A stretch of 64,000 nucleotides of DNA from Simplicispira psychrophila DSM 11588 (GTDB lineage Bacteria; Pseudomonadota; Gammaproteobacteria; Burkholderiales; Burkholderiaceae_C): positions 51,978 to 115,977 of the forward strand of contig NZ_JHYS01000010.1 in assembly GCF_000688255.1 (NCBI RefSeq). The letters are read 5' to 3'. The notes below the pieces were generated by a model. It saw nothing but the letters and a program-made list of their open reading frames with translations, was not told where the DNA came from and made no database searches. A program made the translations under genes and the position numbers. Positions 28,296 to 36,527 of this stretch are shown here, one piece after another (within the stretch, counting starts at the first letter, position 1; the number at the start of each line of letters is the position of its first letter).

Positions 28296-29612
28296 TTATT
28301 GCGCCGCAGCAGCGGGGGCTGCAGCTGCTGCAGCAGCGGGTTCAGCGGCCGCTGCAGCGGCTGGTTTCGCCGCGGGCGTGGTGGGCGCAGCGCCCGCAGG
28401 CTGCCACGGCACGGCCTTGACCGGCGTGCCAGGCGGCATCATCTGCAGCTTCTGGAAGCCATCGACCATCACCTGCTCGCCGGCCTGGAGGCCCTCTAGC
28501 ACCACCCATTGCGCGCCCTTGGACGCGCCGAGTTGGATCTTGCGCGGCGCCACCTTGCCATCGGCGCCGACCACCATCACGCTGTCGCCCTGCGCGGTAC
28601 GCGTCACGGCTTGCTGCGGCAAGGTAATGGCGTTGGTTGCCTGGGCCTGCTCCAACTGCACGCGCACATACAGGCCGGGCAGCAATTCGCCCTTGGCATT
28701 GGGCACTTCAGCGCGCAGCAAGATCTGGCCGGTGGTCGGGTCCACCGTCAGGTCAGAAAACAGCAGGCGTCCGGGCTGGGCGTAGGTGCTGCCGTCTTCC
28801 AGCACCACGCGCACACTGGCGGCGTTGTCGCCACTGGCTTTTTTGAACTGGCCACCGGCCAGAGCAGCACGCAGCTTCATCACATCGGCGGCCGACTGGG
28901 TGAAATTGACGTACATCGGGTTGACCTGCTGGATGACCGCCAGCGGCGTGGCCTCGCCCTGGCCGACCAGCGCGCCCTCGGTGACCAGCGCGCGGCCAAT
29001 GCGGCCAGAAATCGGCGCCGTCACGCTGGCGTAGCCCATATTGATACGCGCCGTCTGCACGCTGGCCTTGCCGATGGCCACGTCAGCCTCGGCCTGCTTT
29101 TGCGCCGCCACGGCGTTGGCGTATTCCTGCTGGCTCACCGCGTGGGCCGCCACCAGCGGCTGGTAGCGCCCGGCCAGTGCTGCGGCCTGGGCCTGGTTGG
29201 CCTGGGCACGCGCCAGCGTGGCCTGCGCGCTTTGCAGCGCTGCCGCATACGGTGCGGCGTCAATCACGAACAGCAACTGCCCCGCCTTGACGTCGCTGCC
29301 TTCGCGAAACACCCGCTTTTGCAAAATACCGGCGGCGCGGGCCCGCACCTGCGCCACCCGCGAGGCCTCCAGGCGACCGGGCAACTCGGTGATCAAGCCC
29401 ACATCGCCCGGTTGCACCGTGACCACGCCGACCTCGGGCGCGGGCCTGGCCCCCCCCGGCGCACCGGCACCCGCAGGCGCGTCGCTCTTGCCGCAGGCCG
29501 ATAGCAGCACGGCCACCGACAACCCTCCAACCACCAGACCCCAGCGCACACGCGCACAAGGCAAGACAGGAACAACAGAGGGTGCAATTTTTGTATTGCG
29601 CAAGGCGGGCAT
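28296..29612 (-). CDS. RND efflux periplasmic adaptor lipoprotein (AcrA/MexA type)
   Basis: The 438-residue membrane-fusion protein has a lipobox (SVAVLLSAC), a lipoyl/hairpin region (ELPGRLEASRVAQVRARAAG; GSDVKAGQLLFVID), a coiled coil, and beta-barrel parts (SAPISGRIGRALVTEGALVG-like). The C-terminal tail is Ala-rich low complexity. The frame is open to 29810, but ATG 29612 has AAGGAAA upstream and begins the export signal. It is the first gene of the efflux operon, divergent from the TetR gene. Confidence 0.93.
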   Translation of the reverse strand: MPALRNTKIAPSVVPVLPCARVRWGLVVGGLSVAVLLSACGKSDAPAGAGAPGGARPAPEVGVVTVQPGDVGLITELPGRLEASRVAQVRARAAGILQKRVFREGSDVKAGQLLFVIDAAPYAAALQSAQATLARAQANQAQAAALAGRYQPLVAAHAVSQQEYANAVAAQKQAEADVAIGKASVQTARINMGYASVTAPISGRIGRALVTEGALVGQGEATPLAVIQQVNPMYVNFTQSAADVMKLRAALAGGQFKKASGDNAASVRVVLEDGSTYAQPGRLLFSDLTVDPTTGQILLRAEVPNAKGELLPGLYVRVQLEQAQATNAITLPQQAVTRTAQGDSVMVVGADGKVAPRKIQLGASKGAQWVVLEGLQAGEQVMVDGFQKLQMMPPGTPVKAVPWQPAGAAPTTPAAKPAAAAAAEPAAAAAAAPAAAAQ

Positions 29613-29730
29613 GATTTTCCTTTGGAGGCGTAGACAGATGCAACCAATACCACAGACAACAGCGGTGCAGTCGGCCATGGACCGCAGCCGCTGGCTGTAA
29701 CAAATGCATGAAATGGGAGTGTCGCCGCAG

Positions 29731-29758
29731 TATACATACATTCTAGAATGTATGTATA
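29731..29758. promoter_or_regulatory. AcrR/TtgR-type operator, perfect 28-bp palindrome
   Basis: Each 14-bp half contains TACATACATTCT and its complement. The core TACATACAT...ATGTATGTA matches the known E. coli AcrR box. Candidate -10 elements TATAGT (+, 29755-29760) and TATACT (minus, 29734-29729) sit at the two edges, so binding would block both divergent promoters. Confidence 0.8.
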
Positions 29759-29793
29759 GTGACCCTATTGACACCTTTGATGGAGAACTTCGC

Positions 29794-30459
29794 ATGGCCA
29801 GACGTACCAAGGCAGACGCCCAGGCAACACGCTCGGGCCTGCTCGATGCAGCCGAACAATTGTTTCAGGCGCGTGGCGTATCACGCACTTCACTGAACGA
29901 CATTGCGGTGGCGGCGGGCACCACGCGCGGCGCCATTTACTGGCACTTCAAGGACAAGGCCGACCTGTTCAACGCCATGATGGAGCGCGTCACCCTGCCG
30001 CTGGAGCAGACGCTGAACGTCACGCAGATGGCGCACTCCAGCGACCCAGTGGCCGACATCCGGCACGCCATGCTCGACGCCCTGCGCCTGATTGCCACCG
30101 ACGAGCAAACACGCCGCGTGCTCTACATCGCCACGCACCAGGTCGAATACACCGACGAACTGGGCGACGTACAGGCACACCGTGTGGCGGTGCACGGCAA
30201 TTGCGTCGAGCGCAACCGCAGCAGCCTGGCGCAGGCCTTTGCCCGCCAGAGCGTGGTGCCGCCGGTGCCGCTGGCCTGCGCCGCCCACGGCCTGCAGGCG
30301 CTGGTGGAAGGGCTGGTGCAGCACTGGCTGCTCGACTCCAGCGCCTTCGACCTGCTGGAAACCGGTCGCAACGCGCTGGATGTGTACTTTGCCGGGTTGG
30401 GACTGCGCAGCCACACGGGGCCTTGGGTACACTCGCCAACCACCTCTGCTGCACAGTGA
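29794..30459 (+). CDS. TetR-family repressor of the efflux operon (AcrR/TtgR type)
   Basis: The 221-residue protein starts MARRTKADAQATRSGLLDAA, followed by the TetR HTH (GVSRTSLNDIAVAAGTTRGAIYWHFKDKADLF). The C-terminal ligand domain resembles AcrR/TtgR regulators, which release DNA on binding drugs. ATG 29794 has GGAGA about 9 nt upstream; the frame is open to 29704 but that would include the operator. It is divergent from the adaptor gene. Confidence 0.93.
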   Translation: MARRTKADAQATRSGLLDAAEQLFQARGVSRTSLNDIAVAAGTTRGAIYWHFKDKADLFNAMMERVTLPLEQTLNVTQMAHSSDPVADIRHAMLDALRLIATDEQTRRVLYIATHQVEYTDELGDVQAHRVAVHGNCVERNRSSLAQAFARQSVVPPVPLACAAHGLQALVEGLVQHWLLDSSAFDLLETGRNALDVYFAGLGLRSHTGPWVHSPTTSAAQ

Positions 30460-30467
30460 CCTGCTCC

Positions 30468-31028
30468 ATGCCTTCTTCACCACTGCCCCCGACCCAGCGC
30501 CCCAACGGCCCCCGCAGCCACTGGCTAATTGCCAGCGTCATGGCCGCCGTGGCCTCTCTGGTGGCAGCGTGCAAAGCACCTCCCGAGCCGCTGCCGGCGG
30601 AGGCGGCACAAGCCGCATCGCCGCAGGCCCAGAGCCGCCGACCCAGCACCGACCGACCGATCGGCGCCGCCGCCGTGCCTTCGCCGCCCTCCAGCGCAGC
30701 CACACCCCGTGCGTACCGCAAGGACGCAGCCACACACCTGTATGGCCTCAACGCCCCGCGCATCTACCACGGCAAGCTGCCGCCCCTGCTGTATGCCATC
30801 GGCGTGCTGGAAGTGGACATCGACCGCAGCGGCGGCATCACCCGCCTGCACTGGATGCGCGCGCCGCGCCATGCCCCCGAAGTTGTGGCCGAGATTGAAC
30901 GTACCGTGCGCGCGGCCGCGCCGTTTCCGGTGCCCGCGCGCCTGGGGCGTGTGACCTACACCGACACCTGGTTGTGGGACAAAAAAGGCCAGTTCCAGCT
31001 CGACACGCTGACCGAAGGCCAGCTCTGA
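30468..31028 (+). CDS. Putative lipoprotein with TonB C-terminal-like domain
   Basis: The 186-residue protein has a basic N-terminus, a hydrophobic segment and a lipobox-like end (MAAVASLVAAC), then a Pro/Ala-rich spacer and a TonB-C-like globular domain (LLYAIGVLEVDIDRSGGITR; HAPEVVAEIERTVRAAAPFP). The start at 30468 lies 8 nt after the TetR stop. Family function is uncertain; it may be a periplasmic protein with the TonB-C fold rather than an energy transducer, as no ExbBD genes are nearby. Confidence 0.65.
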   Translation: MPSSPLPPTQRPNGPRSHWLIASVMAAVASLVAACKAPPEPLPAEAAQAASPQAQSRRPSTDRPIGAAAVPSPPSSAATPRAYRKDAATHLYGLNAPRIYHGKLPPLLYAIGVLEVDIDRSGGITRLHWMRAPRHAPEVVAEIERTVRAAAPFPVPARLGRVTYTDTWLWDKKGQFQLDTLTEGQL

Positions 31029-31267
31029 GCGCTTCTGAACACTTCTGCGCGTCCCGGCAGAAGTATGAAAATGTGAGCTATTAGCGCTGACATTACATGT
31101 GTTTCAGGCACAAAACACCTTAAAAGCCAATGTATATGAGCGCTACAAGCTCATTTATTCATAGCTTTGGTTTGGGCCTGGCCCTACATACCCGCATACC
31201 CCGCTGCGCCGTTCGCGGTTAGAACGCAGGGGTCATCCACCCAGGAAACCCTCCAGGAGGCTTACCC
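31029..31267. repeat. Intergenic region with Comamonadaceae-type AGCGCT/AGCTAT repeat
   Basis: About 31070-31165 contains GAGCTATTAGCGCT and GAGCGCTACAAGCTC-like elements of the dispersed repeat found at several gene ends in this window. No ORF is convincing here. Confidence 0.4.
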
Positions 31268-32650
31268 ATGCACATCCACCACCCGCTGCTGACCCGCAGC
31301 TTTGCTCTGGCGCTGGCCAGCCTCACGGCCTGCAGCAGCGCACCGCCCCCAGCCATGCAGGGCAGCTGTGGTGCAGTCCCCGGCCGCCGCGCAGACCGCC
31401 AGCGCCACCTACGACTTCGACATGGACGTGTTCCACCCGGGGTGGTGGCACACAACGGCATGGTCGCCACTGAGCAGGCGCTGGCCTCGCGCATCGGGCT
31501 GGACATTCTGCAAAGCGGCGGCAACGCCGTCGATGCGGCTGATCGGCCAGCAAGGCGCCAAGGTGTTCTATGAAGGCACCATTGCCCAAAAAATTGCCGC
31601 TGAAATAGCACCGCACCCCGGCGCCCTGACGCTGCAAGATTTGCGTGACTACCAAGTGGTCGAACGCGTGCCGACACGCGGCACCTACCGGGGCTACGAC
31701 ATCATCACTATGTGCCGCCGCCCTCCTCCGGCGGTCCGCACCTGGTGCAGATGCTGAACATGTTGGAGCCTTTAGCTGGTAAAGCTAACACTATACATGT
31801 CCGCACCTGGTGCAGATGCTGAACATGTTGGAGCCCCTGCCGCTGGCCCAGTGGGGGCCGAACAGCGCACCAACCATCCACTACCTGGTCGAGAGCATGA
31901 AGCTGGCCTACGCCGACCGCGCCGAGTACCTGGGCGACCCCGACTTTGTCAAAATTCCACTCAAGGGGCTGACTTCCAAACGCTACGCCAGCCGCGCTGG
32001 CCCAGGGCATCCACCCGAACATGGCGCGTAGCAGCCAAAGCATCCAACCCGGCCAGCCGCAAGCCTATGAGAGCGACCAGACCACGCACTACTCGGTGCT
32101 GGACAAGGCCGGCAATGCCGTGGCCGTGACCTATACGCTGAACACCAACTTCGGCAGCGGCATCGTCGCCAGCGGCACCGGCATTTTGCTGAACAATGAG
32201 ATGGATGATTTTTCTGCCAAACCCGGCGTGGCCAACGCCTATGGCCTGGTCGGCGGCGACGCCAATGCCGTGGCGCCAAAAAAGCGCCCCTTGTCATCGA
32301 TGACGCCGACGCTGGTGCTCAAGGACGGCCAGCCCACCGTGGTCACCGGCAGCCCCGGCGGCGCGCGCATCATCACCACGGTGCTGCAAACGGTGCTCAA
32401 CACCATCGATTTCGAGATGAACCCCGCCGAAGCCGCCGCCACGCCGCGCGTGCACCACCAGTGGACGCCCGACGAGTTGCGCATCGAAAAAGGCCTCAGC
32501 CCCGACACCATCGCGCTGCTGAAACAGCGCGGCCACACCGTGGTGCTGAAACCCGCCATGGGCCGCACACAAACCATCCAGCGACGCGGCGGCATGCTGT
32601 ACGGCGCCTCGGACCCGCGCAACCTGGATGGCATGACGCTGGGCTATTGA
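31268..32650 (+). pseudogene. ggt: Gamma-glutamyltranspeptidase pseudogene
   Basis: Recognisable GGT segments are spread over several frames. A lipoprotein-type signal (31268 onward) is followed by GMVATEQALASRIGLDILQS and GGNAVDAA. The next segment (GAKVFYEGTIAQKIAAEIAP, GALTLQDLRDYQVVERVP) is in another frame after a deletion of roughly 100 or more residues. A 37-bp direct repeat (31734-31770 and 31799-31835) with a 28-bp spacer breaks the gene again. A further frameshift near 31990 precedes the small-subunit part (32021-32650), which still has QTTHYSVLDKAGNAV with the nucleophile Thr and SSMTPTLVLKDG. The enzyme would cleave glutathione; this copy cannot make it. Confidence 0.88.
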
Positions 32651-32677
32651 GCCCCCCACAGTCCCACTGCCGTAAAA

Positions 32678-32711
32678 AAAGCCCTGATCTGGCGATCAGG
32701 GCTTTGCTTTT
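32678..32711. terminator. Bidirectional terminator between ggt pseudogene and fabB
   Basis: GCCCTGATC (32681-32689), loop TGGC, and GATCAGGGC (32694-32702) are flanked by AAAAAAA on the left and TTTGCTTTTT on the right, suiting both convergent genes. Confidence 0.85.
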
Positions 32712-32754
32712 TCAGCGCGCTCTCAGCGCCGTGCTAGCGCCTTGTCAGTGCTGT

Positions 32755-33984
32755 TTATGCCCCGTCCCAGCGGCGCAGCACCAGGCTGGCATTGGTGCCG
32801 CCAAAACCGAAGCTGTTCGACAACACCGTGGTCAGCTGCGCATCGCGCGCCGTGCGCACGATAGGCATGCCATCGGCGGCGGGATCGAGGTTCTCGATGT
32901 GGGCCGAGCCGGCGATAAAGCCGCCTTGCAGCATGTACAGGCAGTAAATCGCCTCTTGCACCCCGGTCGCACCTTGCGAGTGGCCGGTGAGCGACTTGGT
33001 CGATGAAAACGGTGGCACCGCCTCGCCAAACACCTCGCGCAGCGCGCGCAACTCGGGCAGGTCGCCCACGGGGGTGGAGGTGCCGTGGGTGTTGACGTAG
33101 TCGATGGTGGCGTTGCCGGCATCAGCGATGGCTTGGCGCATGCAGTGGATGGCGCCGTCACCAGAGGGGGCCACCATATCCTCGCCGTCGGACGACAGGC
33201 CAAAGCCGACGATCTCGGCCAGGATGGTGGCGCCACGCGCCTGGGCGTGCTCCAGACTCTCCAGCACCAGCGCGCCACCGCCGCCGGCGATGACAAAACC
33301 GTCGCGATCGACGTCATAAGGCCGCGAGGCTGTCTCGGGCGTGTCGTTGAATTTGCTGGACATGGCGCCCATGCCGTCAAACAGCAGCGCCAAGCCCCAC
33401 GAGAGCTCTTCGCCGCCGCCAGCAAACATCACGTCCTGCAGGCCAAAAGCAATCTGCTGGGCGGCCATGCCCACACAGTGGGCCGAGGTGCTGCAGGCCG
33501 AGGTGATCGAAAAATTGACGCCCTTGATGGCAAATGCGGTAGACAGGTTGGCCGACACGGTTGAGCCCATGCAGCGCGTCACTTGGTAGGGACCAACACG
33601 GCGAATGCCTTTGCTGCGCAGCGTGTCGGCGGCTTCGATCTGGTTGGCTGGCGAGCCGCCGCCCGAACCCATGATCAGGCCGGTGCGCGGGTGCGACACC
33701 TGTGCGGGCGCGAGCCCCGACTGCGCGATGGCATCTTTGAGCGATACATAGGCGTAGGCCGCAGCATCCCCCATGAAGCGGCGCAGCTTGCGGTCGATGA
33801 GCGCATCCAGATCGATCTGCGGCACGCCCGCCACCTGGCTGCGCAGCCCGAGTTCGGTGAACTCGGGCATGGCACGGATGCCGGATTTGCCTTCGCGCAG
33901 CGATTCGGTGACGGCCTGCTGGTCATTGCCGATGCACGAGACAATACCCGCACCTGTGATGACGACGCGCTTTTTCGTGATCAT
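32755..33984 (-). CDS. fabB: 3-oxoacyl-ACP synthase I
   Basis: The 409-residue thiolase-fold condensing enzyme elongates saturated and unsaturated acyl-ACPs. The catalytic Cys is in [13 protein letters not shown], and the two His are in [12 protein letters not shown] and SLTGHSQGA; the Gly-rich end is [12 protein letters not shown]. Its ATG overlaps the fabA stop by 4 nt, the usual fabA-fabB pair for unsaturated fatty acid synthesis. Confidence 0.95.
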   Translation of the reverse strand: MITKKRVVITGAGIVSCIGNDQQAVTESLREGKSGIRAMPEFTELGLRSQVAGVPQIDLDALIDRKLRRFMGDAAAYAYVSLKDAIAQSGLAPAQVSHPRTGLIMGSGGGSPANQIEAADTLRSKGIRRVGPYQVTRCMGSTVSANLSTAFAIKGVNFSITSACSTSAHCVGMAAQQIAFGLQDVMFAGGGEELSWGLALLFDGMGAMSSKFNDTPETASRPYDVDRDGFVIAGGGGALVLESLEHAQARGATILAEIVGFGLSSDGEDMVAPSGDGAIHCMRQAIADAGNATIDYVNTHGTSTPVGDLPELRALREVFGEAVPPFSSTKSLTGHSQGATGVQEAIYCLYMLQGGFIAGSAHIENLDPAADGMPIVRTARDAQLTTVLSNSFGFGGTNASLVLRRWDGA

Positions 33985-34520
33985 GCCGAGACTCCCTCTG
34001 TGGGTGCTCCGACTGTCGCGTCGTCGCGTTTGAACAGGCCCACGCGCAGGTCGTTGGCCACGTAAATTTCCTTGCCATCGGCCAACAGGCGGGCATCGCC
34101 AATGGCCATCACCAGCTTGCGCTTGATGACGCGCTTGATGTCGATCTCATAGGTCACCTTTTTGACGTCCGGGCCGACTTCGCCGGTGAACTTGACCTCC
34201 CCCGCGCCCAAAGCGCGGCCCTTGCCTGGCAGCTGCAGCCAGGTCAGGTAAAAGCCGATCAGTTGCCACATGGCGTCCAATCCCAGGCAACCGGGCATGA
34301 CCGGGTCGCCCTGGAAGTGACAGGCAAAAAACCACAGATCGGGGGTGACATCCAGCTCGGCGCGGATCAGTCCCAAGCCATGGGCACCGCCGTCGCCATC
34401 GATGTGGGTGATGCGGTCAAACATCAGCATGGGCGGCAGCGGCAAACGGCCGCTATCGGGGCCAAACAATTTGCCCTCGCCAGAAGCGATCAATTGGTCG
34501 TAGGAAAAAGAATCTGCCAT
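33981..34520 (-). CDS. fabA: 3-hydroxydecanoyl-ACP dehydratase/isomerase
   Basis: The 179-residue hot-dog enzyme dehydrates 3-hydroxydecanoyl-ACP and isomerises the product, starting unsaturated fatty acid synthesis. The catalytic His is in [23 protein letters not shown] 34520 ([16 protein letters not shown]) is the family start; the frame is open to 34595. It is cotranscribed with fabB and divergent from hemE. Confidence 0.95.
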   Translation of the reverse strand: MADSFSYDQLIASGEGKLFGPDSGRLPLPPMLMFDRITHIDGDGGAHGLGLIRAELDVTPDLWFFACHFQGDPVMPGCLGLDAMWQLIGFYLTWLQLPGKGRALGAGEVKFTGEVGPDVKKVTYEIDIKRVIKRKLVMAIGDARLLADGKEIYVANDLRVGLFKRDDATVGAPTEGVSA

Positions 34521-34806
34521 TTTCAGTTGTGCTCCAGAACAGCGGCCGCGGCCGCCTCGGGGTTTCAGTGTGCCTGGTGGGCGCCGGTGCGCCAATCCTC
34601 AGCCCGTGCCCGGCAGCTCGCCACAGCCACGCGCTGAAACGTTCTATTATCAAGGCACTGCTGCCAGCGGTTGTGATGCCTGGTTCACGCAGCTTGATAT
34701 AGCCCGCCTCGGCAGCATAAAAATCGGCCCTTTTGCCAATGCCGCCGACCGCACATACCCCTACAAGCACATTTTCTCGCCACAGCGCTCTGAGACAATC
34801 AGGGCC

Positions 34807-35925
34807 ATGAGCACTTCTTTCGCCCCCCTCACCAACGACACCTTCCTGCGTGCCTGCCGGCGCCAGGCCACTGACTACACGCCTTTGTGGCTGATGCGCC
34901 AAGCAGGCCGCTATCTGCCGGAATACAAGGCGACGCGCGCCAAGGCGGGCAGTTTCATGGGCCTGGCGACCAATGTGGACTACGCCACTGAAGTCACTTT
35001 GCAGCCGCTGGAGCGCTTTGCGCTGGACGCCGCCATCCTGTTCAGCGACATCCTCACTGTGCCCGACGCCATGGGCCTGGGTCTGACGTTTGCCGAGGGC
35101 GAAGGCCCGCGTTTTGCCCAATCCATCCGCACCGAGGCCGATGTGGCCCAGCTAGCCGTGCCCGACATGGACAAGCTGCGCTACGTGTTTGATGCCGTCA
35201 CCAGCATCCGCCGCGCCCTGCATGGCCGCGTGCCGTTGATCGGCTTTTCGGGCAGCCCGTGGACGCTGGCCTGCTACATGGTCGAGGGCAAGGGCTCGCA
35301 AGACTACCGCTGGGTCAAGGGCCTGATGTACAGCCGCCCTGACCTGATGCACCGCATCCTGGCCATCAACGCCGACGCCGTGGCGCAGTACCTGAACGCG
35401 CAAATCGACGCCGGCGCGCAAGCCGTGATGATTTTTGACAGCTGGGGCGGCGTGCTGGCCGATGGCGCGTTCCAGGAATTCAGCCTGGCCTACACCAGCC
35501 GCGTGCTGGCGCAGCTCAAGCGCACGGGTCCGGATGGTCAGGATGTGCCGCGTCTGGTCTTCACCAAGGGCGGCGCGCTGTGGCTGGAAGACATGCGCCC
35601 GCTGGACTGTGAAGTGCTGGGCCTGGACTGGACCGCCAACTTGGGCCGCGCGCGCGCCCTGGTCGGCGGCGACGTCGGCGGCCCTGGCAAGGCGCTGCAA
35701 GGCAACATCGACCCGAACGTACTGTTTGCACCGCCAGCGCAGATCGAGCAACAAGTGGCGCGTGTGCTCAACAGCTTTGGCCAACCGCACACCGACGCTA
35801 GCACCACCGGGCCGACGCACATCTTTAACCTCGGCCACGGCATCAGCCAGTTCACGCCGCCCGAGCACGTCAGCGCGCTGGTCGAAGCCGTACACAGCCA
35901 ATCGCGCGCAATGCGCCAAAGCTGA
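34807..35925 (+). CDS. hemE: Uroporphyrinogen decarboxylase
   Basis: It decarboxylates uroporphyrinogen III to coproporphyrinogen III in heme synthesis. The 372 residues include the hallmark [53 protein letters not shown] and [19 protein letters not shown] 34807 is preferred over the frame opening at 34570 because it begins the conserved N-terminus; its Shine-Dalgarno is weak. Confidence 0.95.
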   Translation: MSTSFAPLTNDTFLRACRRQATDYTPLWLMRQAGRYLPEYKATRAKAGSFMGLATNVDYATEVTLQPLERFALDAAILFSDILTVPDAMGLGLTFAEGEGPRFAQSIRTEADVAQLAVPDMDKLRYVFDAVTSIRRALHGRVPLIGFSGSPWTLACYMVEGKGSQDYRWVKGLMYSRPDLMHRILAINADAVAQYLNAQIDAGAQAVMIFDSWGGVLADGAFQEFSLAYTSRVLAQLKRTGPDGQDVPRLVFTKGGALWLEDMRPLDCEVLGLDWTANLGRARALVGGDVGGPGKALQGNIDPNVLFAPPAQIEQQVARVLNSFGQPHTDASTTGPTHIFNLGHGISQFTPPEHVSALVEAVHSQSRAMRQS

Positions 35926-35926
35926 T

Positions 35927-35952
35927 CGGGTTGCACCGGCGGGTTGCACCGG
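35927..35952 (+). repeat. 13-bp tandem duplication after hemE
   Basis: The unit CGGGTTGCACCGG occurs twice head to tail (35927-35939 and 35940-35952), just after the hemE stop. Confidence 0.6.
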
Positions 35953-36072
35953 CGCGATAGCCGGGCGGGCGCGCTAAGTGATTGATTTATATAGTCACGA
36001 GCGACTGCCCTTTTGCTGAGCAAAGTGTTGCAAGCCCCGTGTTTGCAAGGCTTGCCGCCCAACACAAGACAG

Positions 36073-36427
36073 TTATCCACAAAGTTATCCACAGAAATTC
36101 TGAATAGCTGTCAAAACCCCAGGAAAATCAAGCACTTGCGCTGTTGCCGGCGAACAGGGAGTGATTTTCCCGCGTTTACTACCACAAATCGAGACTGACA
36201 AAGCCCTTGACACACCGGCCAGATGCAACTTATGCACAAAAAACAAAGGACACTACCGTCCGCTGATGGGCCGCTACAACCGCTCAACCAACCCCAAAAA
36301 TACCAAAAAAATCATTGATTCATAAGGATTTATTTACCTGCAGCAGTAAATCTGTGACACCCTGAAACCTCACCAAGCCAGCACCTTTGCCATCCTTGCG
36401 CGCAGGATGTCAACAAAGTTATCCACA
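36073..36427 (+). promoter_or_regulatory. DnaA-box cluster with A/T-rich stretch in the hemE-priA intergenic region
   Basis: Four sites match TTATNCACA in the same orientation: TTATCCACA at 36073-36081, 36085-36093 and 36419-36427, and TTATGCACA at 36230-36238. An A/T-rich segment (36294-36338) lies between the third and fourth. A TTGACA hexamer (36207-36212) precedes the third box. This 600-bp gap has no ORF. It may be a DnaA-titrating or DnaA-regulated locus or an origin-like element; dnaA and dnaN are not in the window. Confidence 0.6.
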
Positions 36428-36527
36428 GAAACAGTGCCCGTCGCCCTGAAACGCCTCGCAATGCCCCAGGAGCAGGGGCTGGCAGCAAAATCATGCCTCT
36501 GCCTTCCACCCCCGCTGGATCCCACCC

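Noticed and set aside
25680..28499. 939-codon plus-strand ORF opposite the RND permease
   Set aside because: It is an antisense shadow of a GC-rich conserved gene. Its translation is His/Arg/Gln-rich without motifs, while the minus strand encodes a complete AcrB-type pump.
36073..36427. Confirmed chromosomal oriC
   Set aside because: Box count and A/T content are suggestive, but dnaA and dnaN are not in the window and GC skew cannot be computed here, so it is kept as a hypothesis only.
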